Below are positions 1 to 9,282 of a stretch of DNA of 64,000 bases, one piece after another. Position 1 is the stretch's first letter; each line of letters starts with the position of its first letter. The position numbers and the translations under genes were made by a program. The stretch comes from Lycium barbarum (taxonomy: Eukaryota; Streptophyta; Magnoliopsida; Solanales; Solanaceae), in assembly GCF_019175385.1 (NCBI RefSeq), contig NC_083339.1, positions 110,717,601-110,781,600 of the forward strand, given 5' to 3'. The notes under the pieces were generated by a model. That model did no database searches. It saw nothing but the letters and a program-made list of their open reading frames with translations, and had not been told where the DNA came from.

Positions 1-1028
1 ATTTTTTCAATAAGTTTTTTAGTGTTTTGGTTATCCGAGCATACCCTTTTACAAACTTACTGTAGTAACCAGTTAACCCCAAGAAAACTCTTAACTCTTT
101 AATATTCTTAGGATGAGGCCATTCAATCATTGCAGCTACTTTTCCTTGGTCAGTATTAACACCTTCTCCAGAAATTATATGTCCTAAGTACTCAATTTGT
201 GACTGTCCAAACTCATATTTACTTTGTTTGGCAAACAAATTATTATCTTTTAGAAGTTGTGGGACAATATCCAAATGCATTATGTGATCCTCCATGGTCT
301 TGCTGTATATTAAGATGTCATAAAAAATACCAGTATAAACTTTCTGAGCTGTTCTTTGAATACAGAATTCATTAATAACTGAAATGTTGCTGGTGCATTT
401 GTTAATCCAAATGGCATCACCCTGAACTCTCATAAGCCATAGTGATTGTTGTTTTATGTTCTTCACAATCCTTCATCCTCACTTGATGATAACCAGCCCT
501 GAGATCCACATTAGAAAACACATTGGCACCAAATAGTTCATCTAGTAAGTCATCAATCATAGGCATTGGGTACTTGTTTTTCACAGTGAGACCATTTAAT
601 CTTCTATAATCTACACATAATCGCCATGTTGAGTCCTTTTTTCTTACTAACAGTGCTGGTGAAGCAAATGGAGATTGACTAGGCACTACAGTTGCTACCT
701 TGATCATATCAGCAATGATTGCTTCAATTGCATTCTTCTGCTCATAAGAGTACCTATAAGGTCTCAAATTGAAAGGTTAAGCCCGTGATACTAGATTAAT
801 CATATGATCACATTCTCTTTTTGGTGGTAACTCAGTGGGTTCTTGTAAAATATCACTGTATGCTTTCAGCAGCTTCTCAACATGGGGGTGCATTTTATGT
901 TCCTTTTTAACTGCCACCTCAGTAGTCACCATTGCTAATACAATTACTATTTCACAAGTACCACATTGCAACATTCTTCTGAGTTGTTCAGTATTGACTG
1001 TGGTCACTCGTGTCATCAGCTTCACCAT
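1..1028 (-). pseudogene. Ty3/gypsy reverse transcriptase (partial, disrupted)
   Basis: The longest open piece (417-767) carries the RT palm start: FASPALLVRKKDSTWRLCVDYRRLN, then NVFSNVDLRAGYHQVRM. Further left, in broken frames, come [14 protein letters not shown] residues, [10 protein letters not shown] (around 295-330), YLGHIISGEGV and a VFLGLTGYYSKFVKGYA stretch, the usual RT thumb and RNase H entry. The catalytic FxDD box reads FFYD: the first aspartate codon has become TAT near 320-322, which should abolish polymerase activity. The piece at 777-1028 (VKEHKMHPHVEKLLKAYSDILQEPTELPPKRECDH region) is the protease-RT linker. Confidence 0.85.
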
Positions 1029-1089
1029 ACAGGGTGATCATTCTTCCATCACACATAAAGCTCAAACTATGAGGTCTAGTGTGTAATAT

Positions 1090-1400
1090 GACTGGTGCTA
1101 CCATATCAATCCAATCCATACCCAAAATCATATCACACCCTCCAACCCTTATAATCTCAACTTGAAGTGGAATTGCTCATTCTGCATCTTTCATCCAAAG
1201 GAAGGACTCTCAAGGTGACAAGTCATGACTTGACCATTTGCCGCCACCGCTCTCATTGGTTTCCTCATTGGTTGTATGGGCAGTTTTAACATTTTCACAA
1301 TGTGTGGATCAATAAAACAATAAGTTGATCCACTGTCAATCAGTACTGTCATGGGAACTTTTTATGCATAGCCAAGGATTTTAATAGTTGATATCTTCCC
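1090..1400 (-). pseudogene. gypsy aspartic protease domain remnant
   Basis: Minus-strand translation of about 1265-1360 gives TVLIDSGSTYCFIDPHIV, with the retroviral-type active-site triad D-S-G followed by S/T. It lies between gag and RT, as expected in a gypsy polyprotein. Stops upstream (about 1360) and downstream (about 1230) break the frame. The residues after the active site (KLPIQPMRK) fit the domain, but its C-terminal part cannot be followed cleanly. Confidence 0.7.
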
Positions 1401-1570
1401 ATTAGAGTTGTTTAACCCCAACAAAGCATTCATAGATGTCTCTGCTTGTTCCTTGACTAGTGCCTCCAATGTTTCAGCCACATCTAAGAATTCCTCTTAT
1501 TGTTCTGGTTCCTCCTCCACTTCTACACCTTCAAGAGCATGTACTGCTTTTGTGTCCATAAAAATACTTT

Positions 1571-2407
1571 TCATTGTTCTCTCAGTGCTTCTAGATTTGG
1601 TGGTAGGTTGTTTGGTTTGAATGGGGCTCTGGTTGGTGCTCTTTGGTTAGGGTAGGTTATTCTCAAAGGTTGTGGATTATGAGAAGCAACAGGATTTCTA
1701 GTGTTGTTGGGTTGGTTGTTTCTGGGGTAGGTGATGGTTAAGGGTCTTGTGTGTGTGTTTTGTGGAGATCTTTGAGGGACAAAAGTTGTATGCACAATAT
1801 CTTGGGGTCTGAGATTCCCAAATCTCCTACAAACTTAAGTACAGAACCTAGCCCATGTCATTACTCCTCTATGATTGACTATGTAGCTATCAAACCAAAC
1901 ATCTGCCCTTTCCCCAATATGTACAGATGCATAGCTAAGTTTTTCTTGCTCAGATATGTTATACAGTTTAAACAATTTTTCACATTTGCGTAACCAACTT
2001 CTAGGATTGTTTCCATCAAATTTTGGGAAGTTAATTTTTAGTTTGAGGGTTCTTTGGTTGCTTGCATTTTCAGTGTTGTGAGCAGCAGGAGTGGGTAAAA
2101 TTGGAGTCGAGTATTGGGAGGCTGAGTAATTGTGGTTTCTGAAAATAGGTGGACTAGAAAACATAGGTGCTGGTGGAAAAGTAAATCTCCTACCACTATT
2201 GAAAGTTGACGAAGTAAACAAAGCATGAGAAACACTAATGGGGGTTTTGCTACCTGATTGTTGACCAGCTTCATACATTGTCGATATTGTGGGAGTACTT
2301 TCAGAAGTTGCGTATATAGGTGTGTTTACAGTGGTCCCGGTTGCTATTATGGGAGGAATCGAGGTTGAACTCGCCGGAGCTGTCAAATTCATGTTAGTGA
2401 GTTTCAT
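1571..2407 (-). pseudogene. gypsy gag polyprotein (disrupted)
   Basis: The main piece runs from the ATG at 2405-2407 to 1835 and contains LKINFPKFDGNNPRSWLRK and CEKLFKLYNISEQEKLSY, then ERADVWFDSY: the capsid (retrotransposon gag) pattern in which a target fragment (FDGxNPxxWLRKCEKxF) is followed by a helical region. A second piece (1571-1795) is Pro/Asn/Arg-rich, like the basic linker near the nucleocapsid. They are joined only across stop codons. The first 80 residues are Ser/Thr/Pro-rich and low in complexity. Confidence 0.8.
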
Positions 2408-2604
2408 TTCTGGCTTTTTGTTCGTTTCGCAACTCTCGTTTAGTTGTGATTGAAACTGGGTTTAGGTAGTCTCCATCGATTCCAACCTTTTTCCTGTATC
2501 AACGATGAACACAGCTAGTTGGTCAAGAACAATACTTATTTCGTCTTGTATTCCTTGTAACTCCGGTGGTGTCATCGTACTCCGGTGAGGTGGTGGATCG
2601 GTTT

Positions 2605-2616
2605 GCTCTGATACCA
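2605..2616 (-). other. Primer binding site (initiator tRNA-Met type)
   Basis: The minus strand reads TGGTATCAGAGC, complementary to the 3' end of plant initiator tRNA-Met, two bases inside the LTR edge. This fixes the element's orientation and the inner LTR border. Confidence 0.9.
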
Positions 2617-2618
2617 TT

Positions 2619-2924
2619 TGTAACAAGAGAAGAGATTATTCTTTGTACAATTTGCAGAAAGTTAGAGGAAAGGGAGAAGAAAGAGAGAGGAGAAGATTTG
2701 GGTGAATATTTTCTTAATTGATTCCTTTCAGTACATAATACAACGGATATAAAGAAAATACACCTGACAATGGGTCCCATTCTTAACTGAATTGAGGACT
2801 ATATTGCAATTATTTAATAACTAACTTAAGGACGTATAAGCAAACTACTAAAAGACACATAACTAGACTTAGGGGACTTAAATGACTTATTTAATACTTA
2901 AACTTAATTCATCACAGTTGTGAC
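2619..2924 (-). repeat. 5' LTR of the minus-strand gypsy element
   Basis: The segment begins TGTAACAA next to the PBS and ends TTGTGACA; the ends are inverted repeats (7 of 8 bases) with TG...CA termini, giving a 306-bp LTR. The outer border is inferred from the inverted repeat because the partner LTR is outside the window. Confidence 0.65.
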
Positions 2925-4564
2925 AATTCCAGGGGGCTCGGGTGTGTTTTGGATTCTTGGTTGAGAAACTAGTTTTTAAGATGATTTGGAATTGACCACA
3001 GTCAACATCGGGTCAAGATGTCTCGTTTGGGTGTTTTGAGTGCGCGAGCAGGTTTGTAAAATGTTTTATGACTAAAATGCATATTTGGTTTGTGTCTTGG
3101 GGGGGGGGGGGGGGGGTCCAAATGAGTTCCGAGGGTTAAAATCATTAATCGAGAACTTCGAAGATTTCTGATTTTAACAAGTTCTGGTATGACCGCACCT
3201 GCGGACTTCTGGGGAGCCGCACTTGCAAGAGTCTGGTTGCAGGTGCGAAGTGGGGTTAAGGGGGAGGGGGTCGTACCCGCGCAAGAAAGGTCACAAAAGC
3301 GACATCTGTCCGCATCTGCGAGCCTGAGATGGTTAAGTGGTTCTCACACCTGCGAGATCACTCGACAGACTCATACTTCATTTTTCCCCAATTCATTTCC
3401 ATTGTTCAAACCACGAATTTAAGAGCTAGAGACCTCGATTTTGGGAGATTTTTAAGGGGTTTTTGAGTTTTCGTCTCGGAGGTAAGAATTTAACCTCTTT
3501 TTTACTATTTTATCTTGTAATCTTCCGGATTTTGGCCTTTCTAATCATGTATTGGATTGTGGAATTGGGATTTTAAAGCCCTAAGTAAAAGAATATGTAA
3601 ATCTTCAAATTGGATGTCGAATTGAAGTCGGATTTGAGTCATTTTCTAGATTTAGACTCCATAAACTATGGGTATACCAATTATGGGGCGAATTTACAGT
3701 TTTGCCTTCCGGGGATCGAGATCAACTTTTTGGGTGCTTTTTGGTTCGAAAGCTTAATATAGCAATATGGGTGTCTAAGGACTCTTATGTTAATGTAGAA
3801 TCCGTATTTGAACAGATTGGGATCATTCAGAAGCTTTACGAAAGGGCAAGGCTTTGTTGTAAGCTTCAAACTTCAAATCAGGAAAGTTAAGACCTTACTT
3901 GATATAGCAATATGAGTGTCTAAGGACTCTTATGCTAATGTAGAATCCGTATTTGAACAGATTGGGATAATTCAGAAGCTTTATGAAAGGGCAAGGCTTT
4001 ATCATAAGCTTCAGACTACAAATTTGGCAAGTTGGTTAAAGCGTGTGGTTGGCAAAAATGTCTAATAAAGGGGGAGCAATGGGGAATAAAGGGGGTCTTA
4101 TACTTGTGAGGTGACGAGCACTTGTATTGGGTATCAGTGTCATGTTCTTGCAATGTATGTAGTAATTGAATTGTTTACTTTCATTGTCTGAATTTCAAAA
4201 CATATGAGCATTAGCAGATAGCTTAGATTGATTGATGTGAATCGTGATGTGAGATATGAAATCTCCTATTTTATGCTTTTACTTTATATGCATGTCGTAT
4301 TTGTTGAATATGTGTTTTCATCACTCCATAATACTCGTTTAAGGATGAAAAAAAGCTAAGAGTGAGCCTTACTTTAATTTACTGCTTATTATGTGCATGA
4401 TATTCATGCTTTCATATGGTATCTCATAAATATTACACTTGAGGATACATATGTGATGTCCAATGAAAAAATAATTCGAGGCGGAGTGATGCAAATGATA
4501 AAAAAAACTAAACCTAGGCACCTTTCCTAGATATGCTTAAAAAAAAAAAAGTAATTGCTTGATT
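2925..4564. other. Gene-free, repeat-derived stretch
   Basis: No credible coding sequence. It includes an 18-base G run (3099-3116), a region with repeated short phrases such as GCACCTGCG/CGCATCTGCG (3190-3370) of the kind found in solanaceous LTR elements, a diverged tandem duplication (3757-4012) and AT-rich sequence up to the hAT target site. MADS-box exons 3-7, which should lie to this side of exon 2, were sought here and not found. Confidence 0.5.
3757..4012. repeat. Diverged tandem duplication, 145-bp period
   Basis: About 110 bases starting at 3761 (agcaatatgg...) recur starting at 3906 (agcaatatga...) with only scattered differences, both ending in aagcttc. The offset is 145 bp. Confidence 0.85.
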
Positions 4565-4572
4565 CACATAAG

Positions 4573-4586
4573 TAAGCCTGGCAACC
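4573..4586 (+). repeat. hAT left terminal inverted repeat
   Basis: TAAGCCTGGCAACC, matching 13 of 14 bases of the inverted right end at 9180-9193. The 8-bp target duplication cacataag abuts it at 4565-4572. Confidence 0.93.
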
Positions 4587-4830
4587 AGTTTGCTTTAACC
4601 GGTTCAAACTGGTAACCGGACCGGTAAAATCGGAACCGGAACCGGAATCGATGGAACCGGTTGACCGTTTAAAACATACCGATCTAGTTTCGATTTTTTG
4701 GGACCGGAACCGGACCGGTTAAACCAGTCATTTTTTTTTTTTAAATGTAGCCGTTGGGTATATGGGCTGGACCGTTGGCCAACGGTCCATTTGTAAAACT
4801 GGCCGTTGGCAAACGGTTCCAAACTCCCGT

Positions 4831-4860
4831 CCCCCCCCCCCCCCCCCCCCCCCCGCCCCC
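4831..4860. repeat. C homopolymer
   Basis: 24 C (4831-4854), one G, then 5 C (the run goes on one base). Such runs are poorly sequenced, so the length is uncertain. It creates spurious Gly/Pro-rich open frames on both strands. Confidence 0.8.
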
Positions 4861-5274
4861 CACACACCAAACTTTCTTTTTTTTAACACTTTAACCCATC
4901 CCCCACCCCTATATAAACCCCTCTCCATTTCCATTTTAATCCACACCAATTCACTCTTCTCTTTCTCTCAATTATAGTTACTTTGCAACAATTAGCCACT
5001 TTAAATTTCTCTCAATTAAATATTAAAGTTTCAATTATTAATTTTGCAATTATAATATTGTTGGTGGAGTTGGTGATTTTGCAACAATCCGAAGTAGCTT
5101 TGGTGGATTTGCAATTCTAGCCGCCTTCACTTTGTTGGAAATTAGTCCGGCAATTTGATACCTTCGTTCCAACTCTATCTTTATTTTTCGCTATTTAATT
5201 TACGCAATTTAATTTGTTGCAATTTATTTTCTTGAGATTTATTTGAGTGTGATTTAAATTAATTCTATTTAATA

Positions 5275-7961
5275 ATGGCGAAGAGATTTAGACGTGATGC
5301 CGATAGTAGTGGTATTGTTATGGATGGGTTTAATGCGGAAACATTTGTGAACGAAACACCTAATTTAGATATTGATGTTGGTGGAAATAATTCATTTTTA
5401 GATCATGAGGCAATGCAACAACATTATACCGACACTTTTAATGAAATTGATTATGATGATGATGAAACACAAGCCCCCGAAAATCCCATAGGAGATACAG
5501 GTCCTGCACAATCACATACACAAGACAAACCGCCAAGAACTCGTAAGCCAACCGCTAAAATTTGAAAATTTATGACTAAGAATAAGGAAAGCCAAACAGC
5601 TAAATGTACCATATGTGGACAAGTATTTGCTTTTAGGTAACAAACTAATAAAGATGGTGGAACGGGTACACTAAATAATCATATGAGAGCTAAACATATG
5701 GATGTTTGGGGAGAGCAAACGGGTTCAAATGTGGGGGGTATTCAAATGACGAAAGACCCACGAACCAGTAAAATTTTTAAGTGTGACAAGAAAAAAGAGC
5801 GTGTAGAAATAGCTAAAATGGTTGCTTTTGATGCTCTACCATTTTCCTTTCCTTCGGGTTTGGGTTTTTTTTACTTATATTCAATGTTGTTATAATCCGT
5901 TATTTGAGGGTATTCCTAGAAGTACTTGTAGAGCGGATGTTATAGATTTGTATAAAAAAATATAGATTTTATTTGCGCCATGTATTTAATTCTTTAAATT
6001 GTAATGTTTCTCTTACCGCCGATTTGGGTCTTAGTCTTAACAAGTTAGATTTTTTTGCTATTACATGTCATTGGGTTAATGATAATTGGGTGATGCAAAA
6101 CAGAATTATAGCTTTTTTATATGATGAAGGGAAAGGTCGTCACGATGGAAAAAAATTAGCGGATTCAATGTCTACTATTATGAGATTTTTTAACATTTAT
6201 AGAAAAACACTTTGTTATATTTGTTAGGCCTTTGTACTTTGATTATCTTATTTATCTATGGTAGTTAATGCTCCTTTCTACCATGACTTCCTCGCTTTTG
6301 TTATTCCTCGTTTTCATATTGTTTTTTATATGCTTGGCCCTATCTGACCTTTTGTCTTGTTTTCCTCTCTTGAGCCGAGGGTCTTTCGGAAACAACCACC
6401 CTACCTTTCAAGGTGAAGGTTAGGTCTGCGTACACTCTACCTCCCCAGACCCCACATGGTGGGATTCTACTGGGCTTGTTGTTGCTGTATAAAAAAATAT
6501 TTTGTATTGCTTTAGATAATGCTTCTAATAATACAAAGGCGATTGGTATTTTAAAAAGGGAATTAAACCCTTCGCTAAAAAATATTTTTCATGTGAGATG
6601 TAGTTGTCACATTTTAAACTTGATTGTTAAAGTTGGTCTTGAGTGTTTTGAAGATTCTATTCAAAAAGTTAGAAATGCGGTTGTGTTTCTTTTTTGTAAT
6701 GCTAATAGGGAAAAACTGAGAGATTTTAAGAATTCTTGTGTGGAAAATGGCTTTAGACCTAGGAAAATTCAAGTAGAAGTTGAGACTAGGTGGAACTACA
6801 CTTACATTATGTTAGAACAAGCATATGAGTAATACTTACATTATGTTACAACAAGCATATGAGTATAAGATTCCCATACAACAAGTTCACAACCATTTTA
6901 ATACAAATAGTGATGATTGGTTAAATATTACCGATTGGAAAGATGTTAAGGAATGTGTTGAACTCTTACAAAAAATTTATAATGCAACTCTTGATTTTTC
7001 TAGACAATTCTATCCCACGGTAACTGGAATTTTAGCCTACTTAGCGGAAATAGCTAGAGTTTTACAAAAGTATAAAAATAAATCCGATTATCAAGTGGCT
7101 ATTTTTAATATGACAACAAAATTTAAGAAGTATTTTTTTCCCATCCCAACTTTATTTATATTGGGTTCTCTTTTAAATCCTTGTTTAAAAATATCTTATA
7201 CTAGAGCATTGGTTAATCAAATTTATACCTTTTTAGAAGTTCAAAAGGAAGTTGAACCATCTTTAACTGAAGCCGAGCTCGCTATTGATGCCGAGTTTAG
7301 AAAAGTTTTTAGTCATTATTCTAATTTGGAAGAAAATGCTACACCCGTTTCTCCACGCCCTACTACTTCTCAAAGTAGCAAAAAGGGCTTGTCGGGTTTG
7401 TCACATTTAAAAGTTTTACATTCACATCCAACTCCTTCTTATAATGCAAACTTTGATGAATATCACCTTTATTTGATGCAGCAAAATGTGAATATCAAGG
7501 AACTAGATGATTTGGATGTCTTAGCATGGTGGAAGAGAAACAAGGCAAGTCATCCGATACTTTCAAGAATGGCTCGAGATATCCTTACGGTTCAAATATC
7601 AACCGTGGCTTCAGAGAGTGCATTTAGCCAAGGAAGACAACAAATTGGAGACCATAGACACTCATTATCCGGATTTAACTTGCAAGTACTAGTGTGCATT
7701 CGCGATTGGATTAGATCGGAGCGACGCAACCAAAACTTAGAAGCGGTGGAAGGCGAAGAGGAAGAGAATGAAGATTTGATAGCAAGTAGAGTGGACCAAA
7801 TGGGAGACTTTGAAGATATCTCCATGACCGAATATGATATGGCGGATATTAGCCAAATGATTGACATTTTTTTATTTTATTATTCTACTATTTCTTTGCA
7901 ACTCATGCATTATTTGCAAGTTAAAAAAAAACTACAACTTGCAAATAAATGTTATCCATGA
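5275..7961 (+). pseudogene. hAT transposase (BED finger + dimerisation domain), disrupted
   Basis: Pieces in order: an acidic N-terminus (5275-5565); a BED zinc finger (about 5590-5706) with KCTICGQVFAF and LNNHMRAKHM supplying the Cys-x2-Cys and His-x4-His ligands; a middle part with LGLSLNKLDFFAITCHWV (5973-6227); IALDNASNN and CHILNLIVK (6510-6640), conserved hAT catalytic-region motifs; and the C-terminal hAT dimerisation domain in the 6825-7961 piece (DVLAWWKRN, then STVASESAFSQGRQQI). Defects: an in-frame TAA inside the finger (about 5638), frameshifts near the T and A runs at 5866 and 5955, a retroposon insertion at about 6227-6492, and a 34-bp duplication at 6801-6868. Family transposases are usually 650-800 residues, so nearly the whole gene is present but dead. 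Confidence 0.92.
6227..6492 (+). mobile_element. RTE-LINE/TS-SINE-type retroposon tail inside hAT
   Basis: From about 6364 the sequence shows the solanaceous tail: ttgagccgagggtctttcgg, then gtctgcgtacactctacc, accccacatggtggga and a final ttgttgttg. The pyrimidine-rich stretch upstream (6227-6363) looks like an RTE-type LINE 3' UTR rather than a tRNA-derived SINE head, so a 5'-truncated RTE LINE is my preferred reading. It separates the transposase piece ending near 6226 from the IALDNASNN piece. I could not define a target duplication. Confidence 0.75.
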
Positions 7962-8235
7962 ATGAATAAAATATATGGCTCATTGAGCTTTCTTTTATTT
8001 ACTTCTGTTCATATTTTTACTTATATTAAGTTAGGAATATACCTAAAATATACTAAGAATATACTTATAATATACATCTACTTAAATTAAAATCTAGAAA
8101 GTTATATACTTGAAAAATAACTAAAATATACTAAGAATATACTTATAATATAAATATACTTAATTTATAAAATAGGAATTTATAAACTTAGAAAAAACTT
8201 AAGCTATAAATAACTTAAGTTATAATACATGTAAC

Positions 8236-8372
8236 TCCTCTTGAGCCGAGGGTCTTTCGGAAACAGCCGCCGTTCCTTTCAAGGTGGGGGTTAGGTCTGC
8301 GTACACTCTACCCTTCCCAGACCCCACATGGTGGAATTATACTGGGCTTGTTGTTGTTGTTATTGTTGTTGT
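8236..8372 (+). mobile_element. RTE-LINE/TS-SINE-type retroposon tail
   Basis: A second copy of the same 3' module (ttgagccgagggtctttcgg ... accccacatggtggaatt ... ttgttgttgttattgttgtt), in the untranslated 3' part of the hAT element. Here only about 137 bp of tail is present. Confidence 0.8.
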
Positions 8373-9048
8373 ATAATACATATAACTTAAATATATATAA
8401 ACATATATAGTATACATATAACTTAAACATATATATATATATATAACTTATAACTATATATAGTATACCTATATATATAACTTATAAGTATATATAGTAT
8501 ACATATAACTTAAACATATATATATAACTTATAACTATGTATAGTATACATATAACTTAAACATATATATATAAATTATATAACCTAAGTATATTGATAT
8601 ATATATAAGTATATTCTTAGTATATTTTAGGTACATGTAGTATAACTTAAGCATATAACTTAATATATATACACGTATATGCTGTTAATCAGTAAATATA
8701 TAAACTTTATTTATAAACTTATATAACACATGTAAATATACCTACAATATACTAATAAATACTATAATACATATATACTATACAAAAAACAAAAAAAATG
8801 TTATAGTATACATATAACTTAAACATATATATATAAGTTATATAATATATGTATATTGATATATATAAGTATATTCTTAGTATATTTTAGGTATAGGTAG
8901 AATAACTTAAGCATATAACTTAATATATATACACGTATATGCTGTTAATCAATAAATATATAAACTTTACTTATAAACTTATATAACATATGTAAATATA
9001 CCTACAATATACTAATAAATACTATAATATATATATACTATACAAAAA
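8370..9048. repeat. AT-rich repeats and a 245-bp direct duplication in hAT 3' region
   Basis: 8370-8600 is built from variants of atagtatacatataacttaa separated by (at)n. The block starting at 8543 recurs from 8805 (offset 262 falling to 250 bp), both copies containing acacgtatatgctgttaatc and ending in tactatacaaaaaa. A stretch at 8034-8062 (acctaaaatatactaagaat) reappears inverted at about 8612-8632 and 8870-8893, so the region can form long AT-rich hairpins. Confidence 0.85.
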
Positions 9049-9179
9049 AAACAAGGGTTTTCTAACGTTTGGACCGGTTCAGTTCCGGTTTCCAGTTTGA
9101 AACCGGTGGCCGGTTTCGGTTTTTAGACCGGATACCGGCCGGTTTTATAACCAGTTACCGGTCCGGTTTCGGTCAAACC

Positions 9180-9193
9180 GGTTGACAGGCTTA
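9180..9193 (-). repeat. hAT right terminal inverted repeat
   Basis: On the minus strand it reads TAAGCCTGTCAACC, differing from the left end at one position. The second cacataag copy follows at 9194-9201. Confidence 0.93.
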
Positions 9194-9204
9194 CACATAA
9201 GAGA

Positions 9205-9257
9205 AAACCCTGGAAGTAATTCATGTTAACTAAACCCTGGAAGTAATTCATGTTGAC
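9205..9257. repeat. 27-bp tandem duplication beside the hAT element
   Basis: aaaccctggaagtaattcat followed by gtt(a/g)act occurs twice in succession, at 9205-9231 and 9232-9257, just outside the right target duplication of the hAT element and within the presumed second intron of the MADS-box gene. Confidence 0.85.
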
Positions 9258-9282
9258 TAGGTTAATTTAAAAGAACACTGAC

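Larger units (their letters stand above)
1..2924 (-). mobile_element. Ty3/gypsy LTR retrotransposon, 5' part, decayed
   Basis: Read on the minus strand from the right: an LTR (2619-2924), an initiator-tRNA-Met-type primer binding site (2605-2616), a gag region (about 1571-2407), an aspartic protease motif (around 1320-1340) and reverse transcriptase running off the left edge. This order (LTR-PBS-gag-PR-RT) is that of an LTR retrotransposon, and the RT sequence style (FSNVDLRAGYHQVRM) is that of Ty3/gypsy. The frame is broken by stops and frameshifts throughout, so the copy is not autonomous. RNase H, integrase and the 3' LTR would lie left of the window. I cannot assign a lineage with confidence. 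Confidence 0.88.
4573..9193 (+). mobile_element. hAT-family DNA transposon, full length, inactive
   Basis: A 4621-bp element bounded by terminal inverted repeats TAAGCCTGGCAACC (4573-4586) and its reverse complement with one mismatch (9180-9193). It is flanked by a perfect 8-bp target duplication, cacataag (4565-4572 and 9194-9201), the hallmark of hAT transposition. Both subterminal regions (4590-4730 and 9065-9180) are packed with CCGG/ACCGGT motifs, as expected for clustered transposase-binding sites. A plus-strand transposase relic (5275-7961) carries a BED finger and the hAT dimerisation domain. Two RTE/TS-type retroposon tails lie inside it. Stops and frameshifts show it can no longer encode its own transposase, but its ends could still be mobilised by a relative. 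Confidence 0.95.

Noticed and set aside
1..2924. Integrated pararetrovirus instead of a gypsy element
   Set aside because: LTR, initiator-Met PBS and gag-PR-RT order fit a retrotransposon; no movement or coat protein motif seen.
2925..4564. Possible K-box exons of the MADS-box gene
   Set aside because: Minus-strand reading gave no K-box motif and the stretch looks repeat-derived.
4604..4977. Gly-rich and Pro-rich open frames near the C run
   Set aside because: Created by the homopolymer and the hAT terminal CCGG repeats.
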